A stretch of DNA of 10,529 nucleotides from Candidatus Iainarchaeum sp. Lineage in GTDB: Archaea > Iainarchaeota > Iainarchaeia > Iainarchaeales > GCA-2688035. The position numbers were made by a program, and so were the translations under genes. Shown piece after piece: positions 1 through 7,350 of the stretch. The stretch spans positions 1-10,529 of the forward strand of contig JAPLVT010000023.1 of NCBI GenBank assembly GCA_026396975.1, in the 5' to 3' direction. Under the pieces are notes generated by a model. The model was given only the letters and a program-made list of their open reading frames with translations, did not search any database and had not been told where the DNA came from. Positions within the stretch are counted from its first letter, which is position 1, and the number at the start of each line of letters is the position of its first letter.

Positions 1-909
1 AAGAAGGATGTTCTCAGCGGTTACATAAAAAACTGCCTTTCCTTTATTAATGCAAAAAAAATAAGGCCGCTGCGTGTCGTAGTTGACGCAAGCAACGGCA
101 TGGCGGGTCTCACTGTCCCAGCGGTTGAAAAAAAGCTCCCGCTTAGGATAACAAAAATGTTTTTCGAATTGGATGGGGGCTTTCCGAACCACGAGCCGAA
201 TCCGCTGAAGCCGGAGAACATTGTGGCGCTGCAGAAGCGCGTTCTCGCGGAAAAAGCCGATTTTGGGGTTATTTTCGATGGCGACGGCGACAGGATGTTC
301 ATGGTTGACGAGAAAGGTGGCGTTGTGGGAGGTTCGCAGCTTACCTGCCTTATCGCAGCGAACTTCCTGCGCAAGAACAAGGGCGCGAGGATTGTTTACA
401 CGTCCGTGATGTCGAAGGCTGTGCCTGAAACAATTAGGGCCAACGGCGGCATTCCGGTTGTAGAGCGCGTTGGCCACAGCTTCATCAAGCAAAGGATGCG
501 GAAGGAAAACGCCCTGTTCGGGGGCGAGCTTTCCGGGCACTTTTATTTCAGGGAAAATTTTTTCGCTGACAGCGCGCTGATTGCCGTGCTTGTGGCGCTG
601 GAGATGGTTTCAGATTCCGGCAAAAACCTGAGCGAGCTCGTTGCGCCTTACAAGCGCTATTTTGCGATTGACGAAACAAACGCGGATGTGAAGGACAAGG
701 ATGGGAAAATAAGGGAAATAGGGGCTGTTTACGCCCCAAAGGCCAAGAAGGTAAGCCGCCTGGACGGCTTCTCGGCTTACTTTGATGGCTGGTGGTTCAA
801 CGTCAGGCCTTCCGGCACAGAGAACCTGCTGCGCCTGAACCTTGAGGCAGACACCAGGGAGCTGATGGAAGAAAAGAAAGAGGAATTGCTGCGCATAATC
901 AGGAGCTAA
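1..909 (+). CDS. Phosphomannomutase/phosphoglucomutase, C-terminal part (5' end outside window)
   Basis: This enzyme of the alpha-D-phosphohexomutase family moves phosphate between C1 and C6 of mannose or glucose phosphates, supplying precursors for glycans or feeding glycolysis. The reading frame is open from base 1; about 302 residues are visible, against roughly 450 for the family, so domain 1 and the catalytic phosphoserine loop lie off the left edge. Seen directly: the VVVDASNGMAG segment opening domain 2 (about 76-108), the Mg-binding DGDGDR loop (277-294), the sugar-specificity loop GELSGH (523-540) and the phosphate-binding RPSGTEN loop (805-825). The FPNHEPNPLKPENI segment resembles dual-specificity AlgC/ManB-type enzymes, so I cannot separate mannose from glucose preference. 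The gene ends at TAA 907-909, 116 bases before the GAPDH start and in the same direction. A short TTGCG/CGCAA hairpin (913-930) follows, without a strong T-tract. Confidence 0.93.
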   Translation, partial: KKDVLSGYIKNCLSFINAKKIRPLRVVVDASNGMAGLTVPAVEKKLPLRITKMFFELDGGFPNHEPNPLKPENIVALQKRVLAEKADFGVIFDGDGDRMFMVDEKGGVVGGSQLTCLIAANFLRKNKGARIVYTSVMSKAVPETIRANGGIPVVERVGHSFIKQRMRKENALFGGELSGHFYFRENFFADSALIAVLVALEMVSDSGKNLSELVAPYKRYFAIDETNADVKDKDGKIREIGAVYAPKAKKVSRLDGFSAYFDGWWFNVRPSGTENLLRLNLEADTRELMEEKKEELLRIIRS

Positions 910-970
910 TTTTTGCGTTATGTTGCGCAACCACCCAAAAGGGAATTGTTAAAAACCATTACGAAGAAGG

Positions 971-980
971 TAAATTATAG
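971..980 (+). promoter_or_regulatory. Probable TATA box for the GAPDH gene
   Basis: The AT-rich run TAAATTATAG stands out in the 116-base spacer. An archaeal start site about 25 bases downstream would fall near base 1000 and give a leader of about 25 bases before the GTG at 1026. An alternative AT-rich patch (GTTAAAAA, about 948-955) is further away. Prediction by pattern and spacing only. Confidence 0.4.
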
Positions 981-1025
981 AAAGTAGTCCAAATATCGGC
1001 TTTTTTTTTGGGGGGATTTTTCTTG

Positions 1026-2027
1026 GTGAAAGTTGCGATTAACGGTTTTGGAAGAATAGGGAGGCAGGCATTCAGGTGCATGCTTGACAACAAGGGCATT
1101 GATGTTGTCGGCATAAACGACCTGACGGACACTGCCATTTTGGCAAGGTTGTTCAAGTACGACAGCGTTTACGGGAAATTTCCCGGCACAATAGAAAGCG
1201 ACCCGCAGCACCTTGTCGTGAACGGCAGGAAAATAATGGTTACAGCCGAGAAAGACCCTGTAAAGCTTCCCTGGAAAGAGCTTGGTGCGGAAATAGTCCT
1301 TGAAAGCACCGGAGTTTTCAGGGCAACAGAGGACGCGGGAAAGCACCTCACTGCCGGCGCGAAAAAGGTAGTTATCAGCGCCCCGCCGAAGGACGAGAGC
1401 GGCGTGCAGTTCATACTGAACGTCAACACAAACAAGTACGACCCGAAAAAAGACCATGTTTTAAGCATGGCTTCGTGCACAACAAACTGCCTCGCGCCGC
1501 TGGTAAAAGTACTGCATGAAAGCATCGGCATTGAACGCGGCTTTATGACGACAATACACGCTTACACCGCAGACCAGGTATTGGTTGACGGCCCCCACAA
1601 GGATGCAAGGAGAGCGAGGGCTGCGGCAATAAACCAGGTTCCCACAAGCACCGGCGCCGCAAAGGCAATAACAACAATCTTCCCTGACCTTAAGGGAAAG
1701 CTTGACGGCATTGCCGTGCGCGTTCCTGTCCCAACAGGCAGCATAGTAGACCTGACCTGCGTGATGAAAAAGGAAACCACCGCGCAGGAAGTGAACGATC
1801 TTTTCAAGAATGCAGCGAAAGGCGTTTTTGCGCGCAACCTCGAGTACACCGAAGAAGAGATTGTGAGCAGCGACATTGTGCAGAACCCTCACGGCTGCAT
1901 CTTTGACAGCAAGCTGACAAAGGTGAACGGAAAGCTCGTGAAGGTTTTCGGCTGGTACGACAACGAGTGGGGCTACAGCAGCCTTCTCGCGGACTTCGTT
2001 GACTTCATAGCAAAGAAGGGGCTGTAA
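1026..2027 (+). CDS. gap: Glyceraldehyde-3-phosphate dehydrogenase, bacterial/eukaryotic type (class I)
   Basis: It oxidises glyceraldehyde 3-phosphate with phosphate to 1,3-bisphosphoglycerate, reducing NAD(P)+, in the cytoplasm. The 333-residue protein has the full class I pattern: VAINGFGRIGR nucleotide loop (residues 3-13), ASCTTNC with catalytic Cys151, catalytic His178 in TIHAYTADQ, PHKDARRARAAAINQVPTSTGAAKA, and WYDNEWGYSS near the C terminus. Asp32 after the second strand and a Pro in DGPHKD favour NAD+ over NADP+ (family knowledge, not proof). The start is GTG 1026 because the family begins right at (V)KVAINGFG; TTG 1023 is possible, while TTG 1008 would add a GGFFL extension coded by homopolymers. 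It sits directly before an archaeal-type PGK, its partner in glycolysis. Finding the bacterial type rather than the usual archaeal type II GAPDH in this setting is unusual. Confidence 0.96.
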   Translation: MKVAINGFGRIGRQAFRCMLDNKGIDVVGINDLTDTAILARLFKYDSVYGKFPGTIESDPQHLVVNGRKIMVTAEKDPVKLPWKELGAEIVLESTGVFRATEDAGKHLTAGAKKVVISAPPKDESGVQFILNVNTNKYDPKKDHVLSMASCTTNCLAPLVKVLHESIGIERGFMTTIHAYTADQVLVDGPHKDARRARAAAINQVPTSTGAAKAITTIFPDLKGKLDGIAVRVPVPTGSIVDLTCVMKKETTAQEVNDLFKNAAKGVFARNLEYTEEEIVSSDIVQNPHGCIFDSKLTKVNGKLVKVFGWYDNEWGYSSLLADFVDFIAKKGL

Positions 2028-2061
2028 AAATCCCCTTTTTTATTTTTGTTTTTGATTTTTT
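2012..2061 (+). terminator. Hairpin plus T-tract terminator after the GAPDH gene
   Basis: AAAGAAGGGG (2012-2021) pairs with CCCCTTTTTT (2032-2041) through one G-T wobble, leaving a 10-base loop. A long T-rich run continues to about 2061. The stem begins inside the last codons of the gene and spans its TAA. T-rich tracts alone can terminate archaeal transcription, so the signal is good with or without the stem. Confidence 0.75.
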
Positions 2062-2102
2062 TTAATCCGCAGGAAACAAAAACAAAGTTGCCAAAGGAAA
2101 GG

Positions 2103-2113
2103 TTATTTTTTTT
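2103..2113 (+). promoter_or_regulatory. Probable TATA box for the PGK gene
   Basis: The TTATTTTTTTT run is preceded by purine-rich AAAGGAAAGG that could act as a BRE. Its centre is about 25 bases before ATG 2133, the spacing expected for a leaderless or nearly leaderless transcript. GGAG at 2117-2120 is rather far (12 bases) to serve as a normal ribosome binding site. Confidence 0.4.
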
Positions 2114-2132
2114 ATCGGAGTGTGGGCAAAGC

Positions 2133-3329
2133 ATGGGAGAATACAAGTTCATAAGCAAGGAAAACGTTGAAGGGAAAACAATTGTGGTAAGGGCAGACCT
2201 TAACAGCAATGTTGAGAACGGCGAATTGTTCGCGGGCGCGCGCATAAAGGAGCACGCGAAAACAATGAAATTCCTTAGCGAAAAGGGCGCGAAGGTTGTT
2301 GTGCTTGCCCACCAGGGCAGGAAAGGCGACGAGGATTTTTCCCCTCTAGACCAGCACGCAGCAGCGATCAGCGAGGAAATAGAGAAGCCCGTAAAGTTGG
2401 TCAAATGGAGCGAGGATTACGTTGCCGCGATACAGGCAATGCAGAACGGCGATATCATACTGATGGACAACGTGAGGGAATTCGACGACGAGGAAAAGGA
2501 ATTCACTCCAGAGGAAGCATCAAAGCTTGAAAGAGTGCAGAAAATCGGCTCGGTGAGCAACATGTTCGTGCAGGACGCGCTGAGCGTCTGCCACAGGAGC
2601 CAGCCAAGCGTTGTCGGCTTTACCGCGTTGCTGCCTTCCTATGTCGGGCCAGTGCTCGAGAAGGAAGTAAACGCGCTGAAGCATTATGATAAGGGTGAAA
2701 AGCCATGCGTTTTCATTCTCGGCGGCGCAAAAATAGAGGACAGCCTGAAGCTCATAAAAGTTATTTTGGATAACGGGAAAGCAGACACTGTTTGCGTCGG
2801 CGGCTTGTTCGGGGAGCTATTCCTCAAGGCAGCGGGCAAAAAGCTCGGGGAAAAGGACAAGTTTTTCGAGGAAAAAAACCTTATGAGCCTGGTTGAGCCC
2901 GCAAAGCAATTGCTTGACGCCCACGGGGAAAAAATCGTTTTGCCGGTTGATGTTGCCGCAGTGGACGACGATGACGAGCGCAAAGAGCTCACTGTGGACG
3001 AGCTGCCAACTGATTACCTTGTCTGCGATATCGGCACCGAGACAGCCGCCTTGTTCAAGCAGAAGCTGAAAAAAGCCAAGTTCGCGGTTTTCAACGGCCC
3101 GCTCGGAATGTTCGAGCGCTACGGCTTTGAGGTCGGCACGAAAAGAGTTTTCGACGCGCTCAAAAGCGGAAAAGCGTTCGCGCTCCTTGGTGGTGGCGAC
3201 ACCGAGACCGCGATAGAGCAGCTTGAATTCAGCTTCGAGGACTTTTCGCACGTTTCGCTTGCCGGCAAGGCGCTGCTCACTTACCTAAGCGGAAAGGAGC
3301 TGCCGGGCCTGAAAGTGTTGCAGAAATGA
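2133..3329 (+). CDS. pgk: Phosphoglycerate kinase, archaeal type
   Basis: It transfers phosphate from 1,3-bisphosphoglycerate to ADP, giving ATP and 3-phosphoglycerate, and so uses the product of the upstream GAPDH. The 398-residue length fits archaeal PGKs. Visible motifs in order: VRADLNSNVENG (substrate loop near the N terminus), LAHQGRKGDEDFSPLDQHA, the archaeal-style HRSQPSVVGF, ILGGAKIEDSLKLI and VCVGGLFGELFLKAAG in the nucleotide domain, FNGPLGMFE, and the phosphate-binding GGGDTETAI near the C terminus. ATG 2133 is chosen because MGEYKFISKENVEGKTIVVRADLN matches where archaeal PGKs begin; the frame is open back to TTG 2046, but that stretch encodes a T-rich non-conserved sequence overlapping the terminator. 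The gap and pgk genes are separated by a terminator and a new promoter, so they are probably transcribed separately. Confidence 0.95.
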   Translation: MGEYKFISKENVEGKTIVVRADLNSNVENGELFAGARIKEHAKTMKFLSEKGAKVVVLAHQGRKGDEDFSPLDQHAAAISEEIEKPVKLVKWSEDYVAAIQAMQNGDIILMDNVREFDDEEKEFTPEEASKLERVQKIGSVSNMFVQDALSVCHRSQPSVVGFTALLPSYVGPVLEKEVNALKHYDKGEKPCVFILGGAKIEDSLKLIKVILDNGKADTVCVGGLFGELFLKAAGKKLGEKDKFFEEKNLMSLVEPAKQLLDAHGEKIVLPVDVAAVDDDDERKELTVDELPTDYLVCDIGTETAALFKQKLKKAKFAVFNGPLGMFERYGFEVGTKRVFDALKSGKAFALLGGGDTETAIEQLEFSFEDFSHVSLAGKALLTYLSGKELPGLKVLQK

Positions 3330-3336
3330 TTTCACG

Positions 3337-3366
3337 CGGGAGCAGATGGCTGTTCCCGGTTTTTTT
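3337..3366 (+). terminator. Strong hairpin terminator after the PGK gene
   Basis: CGGGAGCAG (3337-3345) pairs along all nine bases with CTGTTCCCG (3350-3358), including one G-T, around an ATGG loop, and is followed by T7 (3360-3366). It lies 8 bases after the PGK stop and looks like a textbook intrinsic terminator. Confidence 0.82.
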
Positions 3367-3372
3367 ATATTT
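3363..3372 (+). promoter_or_regulatory. TATA box for the hydrogenase operon, fused to the preceding terminator T-tract
   Basis: TTTTATATTT is centred about 25 bases before ATG 3393, the expected distance to a start site at or next to that ATG. It shares bases with the T-tract of the PGK terminator, so termination and initiation signals are merged. Prediction from sequence and spacing. Confidence 0.55.
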
Positions 3373-3392
3373 CCCGCGTCAAAGTGAAAAAA

Positions 3393-4406
3393 ATGAACTT
3401 TACAATAAAAAAAGAGCAACTGCCCTCTTTCCTCGACGTACTCGCCAAAAAAAGCGCTGTCTTCGTGCCTGTAGAGGAGGACAGCGGCGCCACAATTTTC
3501 GCGCCATGGGAAGGGCAACAACTTTTCTTGGAGGGAAGGACACTGTTTTCGCCCAAGTTTTTGTTCAGGCCGTCCCAAGAAAAAATCTTTTTCTTTAGGA
3601 AACAAACTGGTTCCTATGAAATTTCCCCTTTGGATGACAAAAAGCAGAAAATAGTGTTTGGCATCCGCCCGTGCGACACGCACGCGCTGAATGTTCTTGA
3701 CCAGCTGTTCGAAAAATACTGCGATTGCGGCAGCGACCAATTCTATACCTCCCGCAGGAAAAACACAGTGCTGATTGCGCTGCAGTGCAAGGGCCCCTGC
3801 GAGAACGGCTTCTGCACAAGCATGGGCACAAGCCAGCCGGTGGGGCACGACCTTTTGTTCATCGAAAGGGGCAACGATTTTTTTGTTACGGCTGCCACCG
3901 AGAGGGGAAAAAGGCTTCTTGGCAAGAAGTTCTTCAAGCCGGCAAAAGACACGGCCCCTTCCCGCAAGCTCGAATGCCAAAACAGCCTTGAAACAAAAAA
4001 CCTTGCGCAAAACCTTTACTCAAATTTCAATCATCCTGTCTGGAAGCAGGAGGGCGACAGGTGCCTGAGCTGCACAAGCTGCACGCAGGTCTGCCCGACC
4101 TGTTACTGCTATTTCATAGAAGACAACTTCCTTTTCGGCAGCGATAAGGAAAGCGAGAGGAGCAGGCAGCTTGACAGCTGCCAGCTACAGCGCTTTTCAA
4201 AGGTAGCCGGCAACCATGTTTTCAGGAAAAGCAGGGCAGCGCGGCTGCGCCAGTTTGTGCTGCACAAGCTCTCCTACTACCAGCAGCACCACGGGCTGCA
4301 GCTCTGCATCGGCTGCGGCAGGTGCATCGCTGCCTGCCCTGTTGACATCGACCTCACAAAAATCGCGAACGAAATCCAGAAAGACACGCTTGGGGTGAAA
4401 AAATGA
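3393..4406 (+). CDS. hydB: Group 3b [NiFe] hydrogenase (sulfhydrogenase) beta subunit, Fe-S electron-transfer protein
   Basis: This subunit passes electrons between the flavin subunit HydG and the hydrogenase heterodimer, and in related sulfhydrogenases it is linked to sulfur reduction. It has 337 residues from ATG 3393. Visible features: GIRPCDTHAL (about residues 90-99), C-x3-C-x4-C-TSMG (CKGPCENGFCTSMG), a first Fe-S motif C224-x2-C227-x2-C230-x3-C234-P plus C237, C239 and C263, and a second motif C305-x2-C308-x2-C311-x3-C315-P. The pattern resembles HydB and AsrA (anaerobic sulfite reductase subunit A). ATG 3393 is preferred over GTG 3384: the TATA box would place the transcript start downstream of the GTG, and the GTGAAAAAA-ATG spacing repeats the GTGAAAAA-ATG arrangement at hydG, so GTGA (3384-3387) likely acts as the ribosome site. 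The stop overlaps the hydG ATG by four bases (ATGA), implying coupled translation. Confidence 0.92.
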   Translation: MNFTIKKEQLPSFLDVLAKKSAVFVPVEEDSGATIFAPWEGQQLFLEGRTLFSPKFLFRPSQEKIFFFRKQTGSYEISPLDDKKQKIVFGIRPCDTHALNVLDQLFEKYCDCGSDQFYTSRRKNTVLIALQCKGPCENGFCTSMGTSQPVGHDLLFIERGNDFFVTAATERGKRLLGKKFFKPAKDTAPSRKLECQNSLETKNLAQNLYSNFNHPVWKQEGDRCLSCTSCTQVCPTCYCYFIEDNFLFGSDKESERSRQLDSCQLQRFSKVAGNHVFRKSRAARLRQFVLHKLSYYQQHHGLQLCIGCGRCIAACPVDIDLTKIANEIQKDTLGVKK

Positions 4407-5230
4407 AAGCGCCGGAGGAGCCGCTGCAGGCGGAAATCACTGACATTGCGGACGAAACCTACGACACAAAGACATTCACCGTGAGCTACAGCGACGCCAA
4501 AGCGCAGAAGAAATTCTCTTTCGTGCCCGGGCAGTTCATGATGGTAAGCATTTTCGGCTACGGGGAAATACCCATCAGCATCAGCTCTTCGCCCTACAAA
4601 ACCGAAAGCATGCGTTTCACTGTCGTAAACGTTGGCAATGTGACAAACGCAATGCACAGGCTGCGCAAAGGCGACAAAATCGGCCTGAGGGGGCCTTACG
4701 GCAACGGCTTTCCGCTGCAGAAATTCAGGAAAAAAAACATCGTATTTGTAACCGGCGGGTGCGGCCTAGCGCCGCTCAGAAGCGCGATTTACGCCGTGCA
4801 GGCAAAGCAAAGCGAGTTCGGAAAAAAATTCATACTGTTCGGCTGCAGGACTCCCGCGAACATCCTTTTCCCTGACGACCAGAAAAAATGGGCGGAAGAG
4901 GGCTTCGCTGTCCTGAGCACTGTAGACAGGTGCGACGCCAACTGGAAAGGAAACACCGGGGTGGTAACCTGCCTCTTCGACAAAGCCGAGCTCCCGGTTG
5001 AGAACACAGTGGTTCTTGTCTGCGGCCCTGCGAGCATGATGAAATTCTCTTTAATAGAACTCAGGAAAAAGGGCTTCAAGAACACGCAGTTGTACGCTTC
5101 GCTTGAGAGGGTTATGCAGTGCGGAATGGGCTTCTGCGCCCACTGCAACATCGGCAACAAGTACACCTGCGTGCACGGCCCGGTTTTCAGCGCGAAAGAC
5201 CTTGGCGAAATGCCCGTGGAGGAAGAGTAA
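4403..5230 (+). CDS. hydG: Group 3b [NiFe] hydrogenase gamma subunit, FAD/NAD(P)H-binding with 2Fe-2S cluster
   Basis: This flavoprotein module exchanges electrons with NAD(P)H, making the complex a soluble NAD(P)-linked hydrogenase. The 275-residue protein follows the ferredoxin-reductase fold of the PyrK/HydG group: an FAD barrel with PGQFMMVSIFGYGEIPISISSSP (about residues 42-64), an NAD(P) site TGGCGLAPLRSAI (from residue 117), VLVCGPASMM near the C-terminal part of the nucleotide domain, and a 2Fe-2S motif C240-x4-C245-x2-C248-x7-C256. Whether NAD or NADP is preferred cannot be read from the sequence. GGTGA at 4394-4398 sits four bases before the ATG inside the end of hydB, and the genes overlap by ATGA. 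The frame ends at TAA 5228-5230, one base before the hydD ATG. Confidence 0.93.
   Translation: MKAPEEPLQAEITDIADETYDTKTFTVSYSDAKAQKKFSFVPGQFMMVSIFGYGEIPISISSSPYKTESMRFTVVNVGNVTNAMHRLRKGDKIGLRGPYGNGFPLQKFRKKNIVFVTGGCGLAPLRSAIYAVQAKQSEFGKKFILFGCRTPANILFPDDQKKWAEEGFAVLSTVDRCDANWKGNTGVVTCLFDKAELPVENTVVLVCGPASMMKFSLIELRKKGFKNTQLYASLERVMQCGMGFCAHCNIGNKYTCVHGPVFSAKDLGEMPVEEE
5218..5222 (+). promoter_or_regulatory. Ribosome binding site of hydD that decides its start
   Basis: GGAGG lies inside the last hydG codons, nine bases before ATG 5232. It supports ATG 5232 over the open frame that extends upstream to 5103, which would overlap hydG heavily. Confidence 0.65.
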
Positions 5231-5231
5231 A

Positions 5232-6050
5232 ATGGCCGCCCAAAAAAATCCGGAAAAGTCCCGCTGCGCCCCCGAAACCCTGGCGGCTGCCCCGAAAGTT
5301 AAGGTCGGGCTGTTCTCTCTCACCTGCTGTGAGGGCTGCATCTTCACAATTCTCGACCTCGAGGAAAAGCTGCTTGCCGCGCTGCCTTTTATCAACATTG
5401 TAGAATCAGCGGCTCTTTTGGAAAAGCCTCTTGCAGGCAGCGAAAAACTCGACATCTCTTTCGTTGAGGGAAGCGTTATCACGCCCGGGGAAGAAGGGCT
5501 CATAAAGCGCATAAGGGAAAAAAGCACAGTGCTTGTCGCGCTTGGCGCGTGCGCCGCGATAGCGGGAATTCCGGGAATGAGGAACGCATTGCCCGCTGGC
5601 ATGGAAGCAAAAATACAGCAGGTCAAAACCCTTGCAGTGCGCGCAAAAGCAAGCCCACTTTCAGATGTTGTGCCTGTCGATTATGTTCTGCCCGGCTGCT
5701 CAATCAACGAGAAAGAATTCCTGCTCTTCCTGCAAAAAATCCTCATCGGCTGGAAGCCGCGGCTGGAAGATGTTCCAGTATGCTTCGAGTGCAAGCGAAA
5801 CCAGGATCCCTGCCTCCTGCTGAAGGGCGAACTGTGCCTCGGGCCTGTTTCTTTCGCGGGCTGCGACGCGATGTGCCCGGGCAACGGCGCCCAGTGCATC
5901 GGCTGCAGGGGCTTCACAAAAGACGCGAACTTTTCATCGCTTGACGCGCTGTTCAAGGAAATGGGCGAAGGAAAGAGGGAACGCTACAACCTTTTCACTT
6001 ACTTCAACCAGCTGCCCGAAGCGCTTAAGGAACTTAAGGGGGAAAACTGA
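5232..6050 (+). CDS. hydD: Group 3b [NiFe] hydrogenase delta (small) subunit
   Basis: The small subunit carries the Fe-S clusters that relay electrons between the Ni-Fe site in HydA and the HydB/HydG module. It has 272 residues. The proximal-cluster cysteines are visible: TCCEGC (C33 and C36, with an extra C32), C107 in VALGACAAIAG and C156 in LPGCSINEKE. The C-terminal half has CFECKRNQDPC, LCLGPVSFAGC and MCPGNGAQCIGCRG, enough cysteines for two further clusters. Order and residues match cytoplasmic group 3 small subunits; there is no twin-arginine signal, so the enzyme is cytoplasmic. The first about 28 residues are not conserved and are rich in Ala, Lys and Pro. The TGA stop is directly followed by the hydA ATG. 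Confidence 0.94.
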   Translation: MAAQKNPEKSRCAPETLAAAPKVKVGLFSLTCCEGCIFTILDLEEKLLAALPFINIVESAALLEKPLAGSEKLDISFVEGSVITPGEEGLIKRIREKSTVLVALGACAAIAGIPGMRNALPAGMEAKIQQVKTLAVRAKASPLSDVVPVDYVLPGCSINEKEFLLFLQKILIGWKPRLEDVPVCFECKRNQDPCLLLKGELCLGPVSFAGCDAMCPGNGAQCIGCRGFTKDANFSSLDALFKEMGEGKRERYNLFTYFNQLPEALKELKGEN

Positions 6051-7340
6051 ATGCAGCAGGCAGGCTGGATTTCGATTAAAGAGATTACAAAAATCGAGGG
6101 CCACGCCTCGCTGGACTTAGAGCTGAAGGAAGGAAAAGTGGAACAGTGCCGCCTTAACATTTTCGAGGGCCAGCGCTTTTTCGAGCAGATGGTTGTGGGC
6201 AGGCACTATACGCAGATCCCGCTCATTGTGGGAAGAATATGCGGATTGTGCAACGTCAGCCACCTCAGCACTGCCATTGAGGCAGTGGAGAATGCTTTCA
6301 ATGCCAAGGTTACTGAGCAGACAAAAGTTTTGCGCGAGCTTGCAACGCACGGCGAATTCATCAAGAGCCACGCGCTGCACCTTGTTTTCCTCGCGCTCCC
6401 TGACTTTTTGGGCAGGGAGAGCGCCCTTGCATTCAACAAGGAAGAAATGCGTTTTGTGCAGGCAGGGCTTGAGATCAAGAAAGCCGGCACTGACATTGTA
6501 AGGCTGCTGGGCGGCAGGGTCTACCAGACAGCCAGCATTCGCGCCGGCGGTTTCACAGCGCTGCCAAAGCAAAAGCAGCTTGAAGCGCTGCTGCCCCAGC
6601 TGCAAAAAGTCAGGAAAGACGCCATCGGGCTTATCCATCTCTTCGACGGTTTCGGCAAAAAAATGCCTTTTGAACGAAAAACCTTCTATGCTGCAATCGC
6701 CGGCAAGGGCTATAGCTTTTTGGAGGGGCCGGTGCGCTGCACTGACGGAACGCTTGTTCCGGAGCAGGAAGCAATAAAGCACATCCAGGAATACGCTGTC
6801 CAGGGCTCGGCAGCAAAACAGGCGCTGTTCAACAAAAGGCCTTTCAAGGTCGGCTCGCAGGCAAGGATAAACCTCAACCAGCAGGAACTGCACAAAGAAG
6901 CGAGAAAAATAAGCAGGGAACTTGCTACAAGCCTGCCCTCGGACAAGGCGCATGTGAACAATCTCGCGCAGGCGATAGAGCTTTTGCACTGCATTGACAG
7001 CGCAATCGAAATACTGAACTCGCTGAAGGTAAGGAAAGAGCAGATGGCTGAAATCAAAACAAAGGAAGCAATCGGTGTTGGCGTTACAGAAGCGCCGCGG
7101 GGCACGCTCTACCACCAGTACTCTTTCGGCGCGGACGGCTATGTGAAAGCCGCCAACCTGATTATTCCGACGCAGCAGAACACGCGCAACATAGAAGAAG
7201 ACCTCAAGGTTCTGGTCCCGCAATTGCTGCCGCTGCCCCAGGAAAAAGCCGAGATTGAGATTGAAAAGCTTGTGCGCTCCTACGACCCGTGCATCAGCTG
7301 CGCAACGCACTTTTTGCGCGTGAACTGGAGCAAGAAATAA
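6051..7340 (+). CDS. hydA: Group 3b [NiFe] hydrogenase alpha (large, catalytic) subunit precursor
   Basis: It holds the Ni-Fe(CN)2CO site where H2 is made or split. The 429-residue protein has the N-terminal IEGHASLDL motif, the L1 ligand motif RICGLCNVSH (C64, C67, H71), GVTEAPRGTLYHQYSF in the C-terminal half, and the L2 ligand motif DPCISCATH (C414, C417, H420). All four nickel-ligating cysteines are present, so the enzyme is not a degenerate relative. Nine residues (FLRVNWSKK) follow H420 and should be the tail that the maturation protease removes after nickel insertion; the neighbouring minus-strand gene encodes such a protease. GGGGG (6039-6042 and flank) lies about eight bases before the ATG, and the ATG abuts the hydD stop. 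The stop is only 10 bases from that of the converging protease gene. Confidence 0.96.
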   Translation: MQQAGWISIKEITKIEGHASLDLELKEGKVEQCRLNIFEGQRFFEQMVVGRHYTQIPLIVGRICGLCNVSHLSTAIEAVENAFNAKVTEQTKVLRELATHGEFIKSHALHLVFLALPDFLGRESALAFNKEEMRFVQAGLEIKKAGTDIVRLLGGRVYQTASIRAGGFTALPKQKQLEALLPQLQKVRKDAIGLIHLFDGFGKKMPFERKTFYAAIAGKGYSFLEGPVRCTDGTLVPEQEAIKHIQEYAVQGSAAKQALFNKRPFKVGSQARINLNQQELHKEARKISRELATSLPSDKAHVNNLAQAIELLHCIDSAIEILNSLKVRKEQMAEIKTKEAIGVGVTEAPRGTLYHQYSFGADGYVKAANLIIPTQQNTRNIEEDLKVLVPQLLPLPQEKAEIEIEKLVRSYDPCISCATHFLRVNWSKK

Positions 7341-7350
7341 GCGCGGCGCT

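Noticed and set aside
3285..4010. Minus-strand open frame of 241 codons spanning the pgk end and hydB
   Set aside because: It crosses a clear terminator and promoter on the other strand and has no motif or ribosome site.
5103..5231. Extended hydD start at 5103
   Set aside because: It would overlap the 2Fe-2S end of hydG by over 120 bases; ATG 5232 has GGAGG at good spacing.
6117..7310. Minus-strand open frame of 397 codons antisense to hydA
   Set aside because: It lies wholly inside a gene with all catalytic motifs, shows no recognisable family pattern, and such antisense frames arise from codon bias.
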